IMG/VR virus record: IMGVR_UViG_3300021475_000029
Coordinates: 1-44,417 of that record
Origin: a virus
Length of the DNA: 44,417 nt
Strand: one strand, 5' to 3'
The notes beneath the pieces were generated by a model. That model worked only from the letters and a program-made list of their open reading frames with translations. It had not been told where the DNA came from and made no database searches. This document shows, piece after piece, positions 23,472-31,225 of this stretch (the stretch's first letter is position 1; each line of letters begins with the position of its first letter). The translations under genes were made by a program, and so were the position numbers.

Positions 23472-23968
23472 CGTTCACGCCTTCGTGTGATCGACACGTA
23501 GGGCGTGGCCGACACCTTGAAGATGTCATCCGGAAGCGATCGCCCGGCCTTGACTTCGTCCTTGGCGAATGCGCCCAGCGTCTGGGCGCTGACGGTTTCG
23601 ACGATCAGGCCTTCGTTGCCGGATCCGCGCAGCCAGTCTAAGCCGCGCTGCTTACTGAGCATTGAGGCCGACCAGCGATCGTTGATCGACACTCGGCCGA
23701 CATCCTTAATCTTAATTGTCTTGACGTTCTGGTTCTGAAACATCGTCGGCAGGAGCTCATACGAAAGCCCCTCCACATGCTTTTGCAGCGCCGTCATCTT
23801 TTCGGATAGCGCCTTGACGGTGTCACGCAACTCGGCAAAATAGGCGACGGCAGTGGGAATATCGTTGTGCTCGACCACTTCGTTGGTGTCTTGCGTCGCC
23901 CGTTCCAACAGGCTGTCGAGCTTCTGGCCGGCGTAGTCGGCGGCAACCTGGGTTTTGAATCGTAGCAT
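23468..23968 (-). CDS. Conserved phage protein with coiled coil, found near SSB-like genes
   Basis: A 166-residue protein. Residues 1-75 form a coiled coil (LDSLLERATQDTNEV, TVKALSEKMTALQKHVEGL). Residues 85-160 are beta-rich and end KVSATPYVSITRRR. I recognise this architecture from uncharacterised phage proteins often encoded beside single-strand-binding proteins. ATG 23968 is chosen for AGAGGA seven bases upstream. Part of the upstream sequence forms nested inverted repeats. Confidence 0.55.
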   Translation of the reverse strand: MLRFKTQVAADYAGQKLDSLLERATQDTNEVVEHNDIPTAVAYFAELRDTVKALSEKMTALQKHVEGLSYELLPTMFQNQNVKTIKIKDVGRVSINDRWSASMLSKQRGLDWLRGSGNEGLIVETVSAQTLGAFAKDEVKAGRSLPDDIFKVSATPYVSITRRRER

Positions 23969-23974
23969 CGTTTG

Positions 23975-24011
23975 GTCCTCTGAGTGGAACCTGCTATGGA
24001 GGTTCGAGGAC
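23975..24011. repeat. Nested inverted repeat covering the 23968 ribosome site
   Basis: Outer arms GTCCTC (23975-23980) and GAGGAC (24006-24011), inner arms GAACCT (23987-23992) and AGGTTC (24000-24005), loop GCTATGG. The outer left arm contains the GAGGA used by the gene at 23968 (minus strand). If the transcript starts before 24011 the ribosome site would be hidden; if it starts near 24005 this is more likely an operator. Confidence 0.6.
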
Positions 24012-24041
24012 TGAATATGTGACAATAAAAGACGAAGTCAA
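24012..24041 (-). promoter_or_regulatory. Putative leftward promoter before 23968
   Basis: Minus-strand TTGACT (24041-24036), an 18-base spacer, and TATTCA (24017-24012). The predicted start of transcription is near 24005, about 37 bases before the ATG at 23968. Assigned by match to the sigma-70 consensus only. Confidence 0.5.
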
Positions 24042-24061
24042 GTGAGAAAGGGATTGTCCCC

Positions 24062-24541
24062 ATGTCTATTTTGACCACCCTCGCTCTGATGACCAGCGCC
24101 GTCGTCGCGAAGCTTCACAACCCCGACGTCGAAATGACCCGTCTCCAGGCGAAGATCGATGATCTCGAAGGCCAACTCACAGAGGCGAAGACGGTCGCGG
24201 TAGTTCTGGGGCGAGAACGCGATCAGTTGCGCGTGTTGGTCGAGCGATACCAGGGGCGAGAGGATCAGCAGCGGCCGGCGGGACCGGATTTTAGCGTTCA
24301 TCAGATTACGGAGGAAATGCGCTTGCGCTTGCAGGCGCAATATCAGATGCGACAATTGCAGGCGATGGCCCAATCGCAGCAGGCGCTGCAGATGCTGGCG
24401 CAGCAGAACTTCTATGGCGAAGGAATCCCGCAGATGCTTGGCCTGCAGCACAATCAGCTTGGTGCGCAGCTGACGGGCGCGCATGAGGGCTTCTGCAATT
24501 GCGTGCCGGCGCGCCACGATATGTTCCTTAGACGCGACTAA
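24062..24541 (+). CDS. Coiled-coil Gln-rich protein, only rightward gene in the region
   Basis: A 159-residue protein: a possible signal or anchor-like start (SILTTLALMTSAVVAKL), a coiled coil (MTRLQAKIDDLEGQLTEAK, LRVLVERY), a Gln/Met-rich helix (MRQLQAMAQSQQALQMLAQQ) and a C-terminal CNCVPARH. AAAGGGA precedes the ATG. It is transcribed opposite to all surrounding genes and overlaps the stop of the next leftward gene tail to tail. Composition recalls the virion ejection genes. Function unknown. Confidence 0.6.
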   Translation: MSILTTLALMTSAVVAKLHNPDVEMTRLQAKIDDLEGQLTEAKTVAVVLGRERDQLRVLVERYQGREDQQRPAGPDFSVHQITEEMRLRLQAQYQMRQLQAMAQSQQALQMLAQQNFYGEGIPQMLGLQHNQLGAQLTGAHEGFCNCVPARHDMFLRRD

Positions 24542-24722
24542 GCCGCTCGGCGAGCGCGTCCCATCGCTTCGCCTCGTCGCGATCGCCGTGGCGCATCGCC
24601 CGCATCGTCATCTGCTCGGCGATGCGCTTGAGCGTCGCGACCACCGCTTCCGGCTCGTCGGCCTCGACTAATTCCACAATTTGAAATCTGAGCGCGTCTT
24701 TTTCGTGCGGATTCAGCGCCAC
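24528..24722 (-). CDS. Small helical protein of unknown function
   Basis: 64 residues from GTG 24722 (MALNPHEKDALRFQIVELVE), helical with ATLKRIAEQMTMRAMRHGDR. A GTG at 24743 is an alternative start inside the Acb2-like gene. The stop overlaps that of the rightward coiled-coil gene by 14 bases. Confidence 0.45.
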   Translation of the reverse strand: MALNPHEKDALRFQIVELVEADEPEAVVATLKRIAEQMTMRAMRHGDRDEAKRWDALAERLSRV

Positions 24723-24937
24723 GTTGCTGCTTTGACGGCCCACATCTGCGCCGCCTGCGCCTCGGTGATGGCGATCGAGTACATGCGCTTGATCTCGGGA
24801 TCATCCGAGGCGTCGCGCAGCGCATGGCATGAGTCGATGAATGAGGCGGCGCAAGCTTTCAGTTCGTCGACCTCGGAGGATCCGCTCGGGTTGAAGGAAT
24901 AGCCGACCGCGCGCTCGCCGAAGGTCTGATCGGTCAT
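24713..24937 (-). CDS. Acb2/Tad1-like cyclic-nucleotide sponge
   Basis: 74 residues. Pattern: TFGERAVGYSFNPSGSSEV (residues 5-23), DELKACAASFIDSCHALRD, PEIKRMYSIAITEAQAAQMWAVKAATW, which matches the Acb2/Tad1 helical-hairpin family as I know it. Members bind and hide cyclic di- or tri-nucleotides (or cyclic ADP-ribose forms) that CBASS, Thoeris or similar defences use as alarm signals. I chose ATG 24937 (ATGA overlap); the frame is open much further upstream but that part is a shadow of the neighbouring genes. Which signal it binds is not visible. Confidence 0.75.
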   Translation of the reverse strand: MTDQTFGERAVGYSFNPSGSSEVDELKACAASFIDSCHALRDASDDPEIKRMYSIAITEAQAAQMWAVKAATWR

Positions 24938-25125
24938 GGCGCTGTCCTGTGTCGCTCGGCGCGGGTCATCCGGCCACGCTTGATTCCCTTGGTGGTGGGT
25001 TTGTTCGTTCCGGCCTTTAGTGAGCCCGATTTTTGCAGCGTCGAAGTGCCGATGGCGTAGGCGCTCGAGGCGCCCCAGCCCTTGGCCTTCAACTGCTTCA
25101 CAGCTTCGTCCAGGATTTTTGGCAT
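24934..25125 (-). CDS. Small basic protein of unknown function
   Basis: 63 residues: helical start (PKILDEAVKQLKAKGWGASS) then a Lys/Arg/Thr-rich tail (LKAGTNKPTTKGIKRGRMTR). TGATG overlap with the Ig-like gene, ATGA with the Acb2-like gene. The form recalls small phage proteins whose start reads AKGMSKSQAYAIA; probably nucleic-acid contacting. Family unknown. Confidence 0.5.
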   Translation of the reverse strand: MPKILDEAVKQLKAKGWGASSAYAIGTSTLQKSGSLKAGTNKPTTKGIKRGRMTRAERHRTAP

Positions 25126-25688
25126 CAGGTGATCGCGATCGCATTGGAGGTCACCTCCACCGTGCCGCCGGCGTTGGTGCCAGCCACCCGGCAAGAGATG
25201 TTGGTCGCCGCATCGCCCGCGACAGTGACATAGGTCGCGCCGGTCGCGCCTGCGATTGTCGCGCCGCCGCGCAACCATTGACGCGTAAGGGTCGGCGAAC
25301 CCGTCCATGTCCCGGTCGAGCAGTCGAGCGTCGTCGCGCCCGCGACGCCCGTGCCAACGGTGATTGAAGCGACCGGCGCCGCGGTGTTCGTCGGCGGCGC
25401 TGTCGGCCGCGCAGCGGTGAGAAGACTCGCCATCGTCGCGACGGTCAGATTGCCGGCCTTGCCGCGATTGATGAGCAGGGCGAGCTCATTGGTGAATTTA
25501 CTGTTCGTTCGTTGACCTGGAATCAGTCCCGTCGGCGCGCGCTGCAGCGTCGTGTCGTAAGTGGTTGTATCGCCGCCGAGCGCAGTGACGGCTGCATTCA
25601 GAGCGGCGGTGACGGTCACTGGGCTGAAGGGATTTTGATCGACAAGCAAGTCGAGCTTATGAGCGAAAGTAACGCGATCCATGCTCAT
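25125..25688 (-). CDS. Ig-like domain protein, possible virion decoration
   Basis: A 187-residue protein. Residues 1-80 are alpha/Thr-rich with VDQNPFSPVTVTAALNAAV. Residues about 105-187 are a bacterial/phage Ig-like domain: ATTLDCSTGTWTGSPTLTRQW, GATYVTVAGDAATNISCRVAG, TSNAIAIT. Such domains on phage proteins usually decorate the capsid or tail and bind surfaces weakly. Odd here: it sits on the early strand, before the sponge gene, together with a proline-rich protein. Confidence 0.6.
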   Translation of the reverse strand: MSMDRVTFAHKLDLLVDQNPFSPVTVTAALNAAVTALGGDTTTYDTTLQRAPTGLIPGQRTNSKFTNELALLINRGKAGNLTVATMASLLTAARPTAPPTNTAAPVASITVGTGVAGATTLDCSTGTWTGSPTLTRQWLRGGATIAGATGATYVTVAGDAATNISCRVAGTNAGGTVEVTSNAIAIT

Positions 25689-25697
25689 GGGACTGCC

Positions 25698-26861
25698 TCA
25701 GAACGGCACGTTTGGATATTGCCAATTGGCCGGGTTGCCAAAGAACTTCTTATTCGAGAAACCAGCTGGCGCTTGAGCTCGAGCGCCGCGACCGCCGGTC
25801 GAGATACCGGCGTTCTGCAGCTGCATTCCGAGCATGGCGTTGTTCATATTCGGAGTTCCGGCTGCGGCGCCCCATCCACCGCCCGGCTGCGGCGCTGCGA
25901 GCGCGCCAGCTGGAGGAGGTGCTTGAGCTCCACCTCGGTTGAAAAGACCGGAAAGGTCGAGCGCGCCCATCCTGGCCGGGCCGCCAGGCTCACGCGCACC
26001 ACGATTAGTGCCGGTGCTGGGATCATAGGAGGCCGAAAGCCAACCGCCCCTCGTCGGGCCGCCCGAAATGTCGGCGTTCGGTCGGTCGATGGTGGTGAAA
26101 GCGTTCGAAGGATGGATGGCGCCGGGGTCAAACGGTGGCAGGGGCGGCGCGCCAGGCACGCCATAACCAAGGTTGACATGCTGAGGAGCGGGCGGCGCGT
26201 TGCCGCCGCTGTAGGGAATCGGGCCACGGATGAACGGCGGCAGGTTTGGTGGACGAGGCGGCGGCAGCGGCGGGTAGCCCAGTGGCGTCGGCGGGGGCGT
26301 CGCCGTCGCGGTCGCAGTCGGAGCTCCGCTGGGCGGCGCGGGGGCGGTTTGTGGCTGAGTCTGGGTCGCTGGTGCAGGTGCAGCTTGAGTTTGACCGCCG
26401 TCATAACCAAAAAGCTTGCCGATAGAATGGATGAGCCAAGGGTCATCCGCCAGCGGCGGATTGTTGAGCCTCTGATTCATCTGCTCTGGTGTCGGCGTCG
26501 GAAAGGCGTTGAGGGCGCCAACCCCAGTCATGAGCCCACCCCCGACGCCCGGCAAAGTCATGGGGTTGACGGTTGGAACCTGATACCCAGGCGCTCCGGT
26601 TGTTGATTTTGGAGTCAACAGGCTTGGGCGAGTTTGGGTCGCTGGCGGTTGGAACTGCGAAGCACTCGGCGCCTGAAAGGCTGGCTGACCAGTAGAAGAA
26701 TTTGGCGTGCGGATCGCAACCGGGCCGCCGCGCGATAAGGTTGTCCAATCTCCGCTTCCGGGCGTTGGCGCCGCGGTGGCGGTCGGCACGCCATTGATGC
26801 GCGTTCCTGGCGGGATGATTTCCTGCCCGAATTCGTCGGTGTAACCGTAGTCGTCCGCCAT
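25698..26861 (-). CDS. Proline-rich protein of unknown function
   Basis: A 387-residue protein of low complexity, heavily Pro/Ala/Gly/Thr (PPLPPPRPPNLPPFIRG, APAPATQTQPQTAPAPPSG). Short ordered stretches occur at the start (DDYGYTDEFGQEIIPPGTRI), near residue 130 (LADDPWLIHSIGKLFGYDG) and at the end (SNKKFFGNPANWQYPNVPF). The amino-acid use recalls the ejection genes of this phage. No family recognised. It ends ten bases before the Ig-like gene start. Confidence 0.55.
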   Translation of the reverse strand: MADDYGYTDEFGQEIIPPGTRINGVPTATAAPTPGSGDWTTLSRGGPVAIRTPNSSTGQPAFQAPSASQFQPPATQTRPSLLTPKSTTGAPGYQVPTVNPMTLPGVGGGLMTGVGALNAFPTPTPEQMNQRLNNPPLADDPWLIHSIGKLFGYDGGQTQAAPAPATQTQPQTAPAPPSGAPTATATATPPPTPLGYPPLPPPRPPNLPPFIRGPIPYSGGNAPPAPQHVNLGYGVPGAPPLPPFDPGAIHPSNAFTTIDRPNADISGGPTRGGWLSASYDPSTGTNRGAREPGGPARMGALDLSGLFNRGGAQAPPPAGALAAPQPGGGWGAAAGTPNMNNAMLGMQLQNAGISTGGRGARAQAPAGFSNKKFFGNPANWQYPNVPF

Positions 26862-27193
26862 CAGCGTTCCAGGGGCGTAACCCCGGCGACCTGTTGAGGT
26901 TGCTGATCGGGATCGCGCTCGTCATGCGCCGCGACCCAATTGGCGATGCCCATCTCTTGCATTTCGCGCGAGCGTTGCAGTTGCTCTTCGCCGACTGTCA
27001 CAACGTCGCTGACCGGCATCTGCTCGGGCTCGACCGGCACGTCGGGCCACTGATTGTCGGGCGCATACTCCGGCAAAGTGCTCGGTTCGTCAGGCAACCG
27101 GCTGTCTTGTCCGTAGATCGGTTGCTCCGGTTCCGGCCGCGGTCGCTGCGGAGCTCGGTAAGTTGTGGTGGTCGTGCGCTTGATGGTTGCCAT
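26861..27193 (-). CDS. Proline/acid-rich small protein of unknown function
   Basis: 110 residues, disordered: RTTTTTYRAPQRPRPEPEQP, PDNQWPDVPVEPEQMPVSD, then a helix (EEQLQRSREMQEMGIANW). Shares a base overlap with the next gene. Composition links it to the adjacent proline-rich gene. Role unknown. Confidence 0.5.
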   Translation of the reverse strand: MATIKRTTTTTYRAPQRPRPEPEQPIYGQDSRLPDEPSTLPEYAPDNQWPDVPVEPEQMPVSDVVTVGEEQLQRSREMQEMGIANWVAAHDERDPDQQPQQVAGVTPLER

Positions 27194-27202
27194 GAAGGCC
27201 TC

Positions 27203-27445
27203 CTATCGCTCGCGCGAAACATCCTCCAAAGCGCGCAATTTCGCAATCCCCACTATTCGCTCGTCCGCATCTGGACAGGCGACCCAATCGAGCGTCGGGA
27301 GCACAAGGTTTGTGATTCGTTCCGGTGTGCTGAACCGTTCGCTACGGTGCGGCGCGAGCGCAGTGAAGCACTTCTGCGGTTTGGGGTAGTGCCAGACGCG
27401 ATAACAATGAGCGTCCGCCGGTGTCGCCAACAGAAGTAGAATCAC
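27203..27445 (-). CDS. Small exported protein overlapping the helicase 3' end
   Basis: 80 residues from GTG 27445, in a four-base overlap with the helicase stop (GTGA). Residues 1-12 are a signal-peptide-like stretch ending in ATPADA, with the predicted cut before HCYRVWHYPKPQKC. The rest is mixed with a second CPDADERIVGIAK region. The cysteines could pair outside the cytoplasm. Family unknown. It is the second exported-looking gene of the window besides the PEP-CTERM gene. Confidence 0.55.
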   Translation of the reverse strand: MILLLLATPADAHCYRVWHYPKPQKCFTALAPHRSERFSTPERITNLVLPTLDWVACPDADERIVGIAKLRALEDVSRER

Positions 27446-29982
27446 TCGTCCGGCATAGCATCCGGATCGTAGGGCCCGCGCCGCTGACCCTGTTTTCGCT
27501 GCTTGTTGCCCCGCCATTCCCCGCCGCCTTCTAGCGACATCACGTCGTTGTCGCCCCAGTCGTCAGGAAAGTAGTCCCAATTGTTGGTGATTGGCAAGTT
27601 GTGAGCCTGACCCATCTTCTCGAGCAAGGTGCCGTATTTGAACTTGAATTTGCGCAAGTCGCCACGCACCGTCTCGACCACGCCGGCGCGCTCAAATTCC
27701 ATGATCACCTGAGAAACCTCGACCTTGGTGCGCCGGCCGTCGACGCGAAAGATCGCCTCGCGCAGCATGGCGGTGGAGAACCAGGCAGTGATATCCTTGC
27801 CTTGCAGCACGCGCGCGTCAGCGACAATATCGCGCGCCACTTGTCGCGCCTTCGACATGGTCGAGCGCACCACATTCACATCGTTGCGCGAGGAATGCTG
27901 CAGATCCTCGAGCTCGGCGCGGGTGACCTCGAAATCCATGAAGTAACGCATCAAGTGCTGGCGAAAGACGACGCTCTCGAGCGCCACGACCAGATCGTTA
28001 TAGAAAGGCTTGAGAGTGAGGGCCCAGGTCTGGAATTCAGTGTCCGTCATCCGTTTATTTTCAGCGGTCCAGCTCATGACAAAGAAAAACGCCCGGTCGG
28101 CGGCGTCGGCGGGCGTTAAGCCTATGTCAGGAGAGTTGGAGGCGATCATCAACCGTGATGGGATGTAATAGTCGCGCTGGTCCTGGCGCTTGAATTGGCC
28201 AGAGACATATTCGGCGCGGACGATCTTCTTGATCGTGTTGATCGAGCCGGCCGACTCGAGTCGAACCTCGTCGATGAAAGTGATCAACTTGCCGACGAAG
28301 GGGGTGATGACGAATTTGTTGTCGGAAAGCAGATCAGCTGCGGCGCTGCCGGCCATCGAGCCGTACATGGCGCGCATGAAGCTATCGCCATACTGGGATT
28401 TGCCGATGCCCTGGCCGCCAACGATGATCGGACAAACCTGGGGTTTAACCTCCGGGTGCTGGGCGATCTGAGCCTTGAACTGCTTTAGCCATTTGATCTG
28501 CGCGTCGTTGTCCTGCGTCAGATAACTGAGCATGCGGTCGAGCATGCTGATCGCGCGCGCCATGATCGCCGGGTCGACGGTGGCGATCGGCTTGATGGTG
28601 AAGCCTGGGAAGACGTTGAGGAGCCGGTATTCGTCCGGATGCTGGTCCTCGCCATTGAGGAGCCCGTGGACCGGGCTGTAGCGTAGGATGGACCCAGGTC
28701 TATGGCCGGGGCGGAATTCGCGGTGCTGGACGTCCGAGCGCAGCGAGGATTGGGCGTAGAGGCGGAAGGGGTTGTGCGCCTTCTTGCCGACGACGATCGA
28801 TTCGTTCTGATGGCGCCCGACCAGGTCGTCAAATTTATGAGCGTAAGTCAGCCCTTTGAGCAATTCATCGCGATCGAGATATTCGTGCGCGGTGCGGTCG
28901 AAAATGTACTGATCCGACATCTGCTCGATCGCGTCGATGTCGAGCCCAGCGCGAAACGCTCGCCGGATCCCCACCTTAGCTTGCGGGCTAAATAGAGTTT
29001 CGAGCGCGCCCCAACCCGGCACCGGCGCGGTCGGATTGCGATCGAGCGCGGCCTCGGCGTGGAGAAAAGCGACGCCAAGGTCTTTCTTGGCGCCGAGTCT
29101 CTCTAGAAAGGTCAGTAACTCGCTGACGGTAGCGGAAGAATCGACTGGCGCCCAGCACAAACCCTCGAGGCTCTTGCCGCGGGCGTTGATGTCCTGGCCT
29201 TCACGGACGATGCGGGCAATCCAGCCGCCGAGCGTACGGGTGAGACTCACATCCCAATCCTCGAGCCCGTCGAGGTAGATCTGAACCCAATAGCCAAGCG
29301 TGGCGAAAGCGATCGCACGACAAATAGATTCCATATTTGTCGCAGGCACTGGTCTTGGCTCGAGATCCTCGAGGCCGAGCTCAAGATCGGTCGCCGGCGG
29401 CCTACCCCGCGGTCGCCAGACAATCAGATCGCCGCCGAAGCGCGAGCCTGGCAAGGGCTTCGAATCGCGCCAGATTGCCTTGGCGGTCTTGGTTGGCGGC
29501 GACGAATAGGTGAACTTGGTTTCGACCCAGGCGCCGGCTTTGTCTTTGAAGCCGCGGGGCCAGCGATCGGTCCAGCGTTCGATCGAGGTCGGATTTTCGA
29601 CCTTGAGGATGATCGAGGAGATCGGCTTGTTTAGAGGCCCAAACGATACTCGAGCGTCGAGTTGGCTCGCAAACAGCATAAACCAGACCTCGTCGGGCGC
29701 CTGAAGCTGCAGTTCGATGAAGCCATCGGCCAATCGAACGGCCAGATTGCGCTCGTCGCTCTGCAAGCGCCATTCTTCTAAATTGGTGTCGAGTTGGGGG
29801 GTTGCGAGCGCGTCATCCGGCTTCGGGGAAAGGGACTCTGGCTGAAGCCAAATGACCGGCGCTCTGAGCCGTCTTTTGGTTATGAAATCAATGGTCAAGG
29901 ATCTTTGGAGCTGGGTTGTTTCCCAAGGCATTTGGCGCACCCAAAGAGGAACAGGTTTCGACCCCTTCGAACGCGCTGTCAA
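27442..29982 (-). CDS. Replicative helicase, SF3/D5-like (DUF5906-type)
   Basis: An 846-residue protein. The C-terminal half holds a superfamily 3 ATPase: VGGQGIGKSQ (residues 521-530, Walker A), KLITFIDEV (565-573, Walker B), IASNS (613-617, sensor). The N-terminal 450 residues have no clear primase motifs, so a primase fusion cannot be claimed. Such enzymes drive phage replication forks. Start uncertain: TTG 29982, or ATG 29931 downstream; neither has a good ribosome site. Being the first gene after a terminator suggests its own promoter upstream. Confidence 0.85.
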   Translation of the reverse strand: MTARSKGSKPVPLWVRQMPWETTQLQRSLTIDFITKRRLRAPVIWLQPESLSPKPDDALATPQLDTNLEEWRLQSDERNLAVRLADGFIELQLQAPDEVWFMLFASQLDARVSFGPLNKPISSIILKVENPTSIERWTDRWPRGFKDKAGAWVETKFTYSSPPTKTAKAIWRDSKPLPGSRFGGDLIVWRPRGRPPATDLELGLEDLEPRPVPATNMESICRAIAFATLGYWVQIYLDGLEDWDVSLTRTLGGWIARIVREGQDINARGKSLEGLCWAPVDSSATVSELLTFLERLGAKKDLGVAFLHAEAALDRNPTAPVPGWGALETLFSPQAKVGIRRAFRAGLDIDAIEQMSDQYIFDRTAHEYLDRDELLKGLTYAHKFDDLVGRHQNESIVVGKKAHNPFRLYAQSSLRSDVQHREFRPGHRPGSILRYSPVHGLLNGEDQHPDEYRLLNVFPGFTIKPIATVDPAIMARAISMLDRMLSYLTQDNDAQIKWLKQFKAQIAQHPEVKPQVCPIIVGGQGIGKSQYGDSFMRAMYGSMAGSAAADLLSDNKFVITPFVGKLITFIDEVRLESAGSINTIKKIVRAEYVSGQFKRQDQRDYYIPSRLMIASNSPDIGLTPADAADRAFFFVMSWTAENKRMTDTEFQTWALTLKPFYNDLVVALESVVFRQHLMRYFMDFEVTRAELEDLQHSSRNDVNVVRSTMSKARQVARDIVADARVLQGKDITAWFSTAMLREAIFRVDGRRTKVEVSQVIMEFERAGVVETVRGDLRKFKFKYGTLLEKMGQAHNLPITNNWDYFPDDWGDNDVMSLEGGGEWRGNKQRKQGQRRGPYDPDAMPDE

Positions 29983-30194
29983 ACCGCATTGTGGACAAAA
30001 CTGGATATCGCTATTACATCAATCGCGAGGCTGTTTTGGCGCCTTCAGCCTTGCGGACCATCGCGGGGCCCTCGTGTGGCATCGGGGGCCCCATTTGGCG
30101 AAAAAGGGGAGGCCGAAGCCTCCCCAAGTCTCGCGACGTCGCCTAGCGGTGGGGGATTCGAAATAGAATCCCGCCAAGCGACCTTCTTTAAACA
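29983..30194. promoter_or_regulatory. Intergenic region before the replicative helicase
   Basis: 212 bases with three structures: the terminator at 30101-30125, a GGGATTC/GAATCCC stem (loop of six, near 30151-30170) and a GGGGCCC/GGGCCCC pair further left. No convincing sigma-70 promoter is visible to the left of the terminator. The helicase needs one there, unless readthrough suffices. Confidence 0.45.
30101..30125 (-). terminator. Intrinsic terminator, leftward
   Basis: On the minus strand: GGGGAGGC, loop TTCG, GCCTCCCC, then TTTTT. An eight-pair GC stem with the stable UUCG loop and a U-run is a textbook terminator. It would stop transcripts of the small genes upstream (30195 onward) before the helicase operon. 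Confidence 0.9.
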
Positions 30195-30677
30195 TCACGG
30201 TCCTCGCGCGGCGTCAAGGACTGTAGTTGCGGCCTCCACATATTTCTCCCAGTGCGCGCTTGTCAGATTGATCTGCTTGTCCTCGCCGAATGAATCGAGG
30301 ATCAGCATCCGATCCTCAATCGCGGTGATGCGCCAGGCGCGGCCGGCGATCTGCAGCCAGCAATGATCGTCGCCGAGATCCGGCTCGAAGCATTTGCCGT
30401 CATGTGGAATATCTCGGATCAGCGATCGCGGCGGGAAGATCCCGAGCTTGGCCAAAGCGATAATCGCCTCAACCGCGCCCGCGGGCCGTTTTTTAAGCTT
30501 GCCGTCGACCTCGACCGGGGTGAAATGGAAGCGCCGCCAATCGGACATCGTGGCCTCGAAGGCCGAGTCCTGCGCCAGGTAAAGCGGTAATTTCGGCCAG
30601 CGAAGGACGTGCTCTTCGAAGCGGACCTTCCAATCTGGCTCTTCGAGCTCAATCGCGCCGGCTTCACGAGGGGTCAT
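30195..30677 (-). CDS. Unknown phage protein
   Basis: A 160-residue protein. Features: PREAGAIELEEPDWKVRFEE, FEATMSDWRRFHFTPVEVDG, CFEPDLGDDHCWLQIAGRAW, with a beta-rich C-terminal half. Charged and without membrane segments. The TAA/ATG share one base with the upstream gene. Its end is followed by the terminator, so it is the last gene of the leftward early unit. No family recognised. Confidence 0.6.
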   Translation of the reverse strand: MTPREAGAIELEEPDWKVRFEEHVLRWPKLPLYLAQDSAFEATMSDWRRFHFTPVEVDGKLKKRPAGAVEAIIALAKLGIFPPRSLIRDIPHDGKCFEPDLGDDHCWLQIAGRAWRITAIEDRMLILDSFGEDKQINLTSAHWEKYVEAATTVLDAARGP

Positions 30678-30916
30678 TAAAAGCCAGGATCTTCACGCCG
30701 CAAATAATCCGCGCGCGTCGGCGTGCAGGTGCACATGTGCGATTCAAAAGCGCGAAACACCTCTACGCGCGCGATCCTGAGCATCTCGCGGGTGTGCGCC
30801 CGCTCAGCCTTCAGTTCAGCCTTCAGCTCTTTGATTTCGGTCCGCAGCTTGGTGATCGTCACCTCACGCGGTTGGCGAGTCTTGACCGGCTTGTTGAGCT
30901 CGAGAACTGTTTTCAT
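30677..30916 (-). CDS. Small coiled-coil protein
   Basis: 79 residues with a long heptad helix (TITKLRTEIKELKAELKAER, TREMLRIARVEVFRAFES) and a Cys-containing tail (HMCTCTPTRADYLRR). Probably a dimer. A DNA-binding or scaffold role cannot be told. Confidence 0.6.
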   Translation of the reverse strand: MKTVLELNKPVKTRQPREVTITKLRTEIKELKAELKAERAHTREMLRIARVEVFRAFESHMCTCTPTRADYLRREDPGF

Positions 30917-30925
30917 GGCGCTCTC

Positions 30926-31225
30926 CTAAATCCAGGTTTCGACTATTTTGACGTCGTCATTGGGCGATCGGCAGACGCGGACCAGGCCGGCGCCGCGAAA
31001 CACGTCGCGCAGAAGCTCGAGATCGCCGCCTATTCTGTGCTCGGTTGGACCGCCCGGCACCTCATGTCGGCGCGCGACGATGTCGTCTGGGTGATCAAGC
31101 GGGTGGTCATAGATTATCCACAGCGTCAATCTGCCCCGCTGAGCTGCTTCTGTCTGGGTCGCAGCCACCCTCTCGATCAGATCGTCGATATCGCCCATCT
31201 GGGCCCCTTTGGGCATGCCTGACAT
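30926..31225 (-). CDS. Small conserved phage protein of unknown function
   Basis: 99 residues. The ATG at 31225 follows a strong AAGGAGGAG. Motifs: GDIDDLIERVAATQTEAAQR, LTLWIIYDHPLDHPDDIVAR, LELLRDVFRGAGLVRV. The DHPDDIVARR part recurs in phages of alphaproteobacteria as I recall, without a known role. Confidence 0.65.
   Translation of the reverse strand: MSGMPKGAQMGDIDDLIERVAATQTEAAQRGRLTLWIIYDHPLDHPDDIVARRHEVPGGPTEHRIGGDLELLRDVFRGAGLVRVCRSPNDDVKIVETWI

Noticed and set aside
30126-30194. tRNA 3'-end-like sequence (TTTCGAATCCCCCACCGC) followed by a terminator, possible attP
   Set aside because: No acceptor or anticodon arm fits upstream, and no integrase is present in the window. The GGATTC/GAATCC stem explains the likeness.
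30019-30195. 58-codon leftward frame between 30195 and the helicase
   Set aside because: It starts in a TGATG overlap but runs straight through the strong terminator at 30101-30125 and has a random-looking basic composition.
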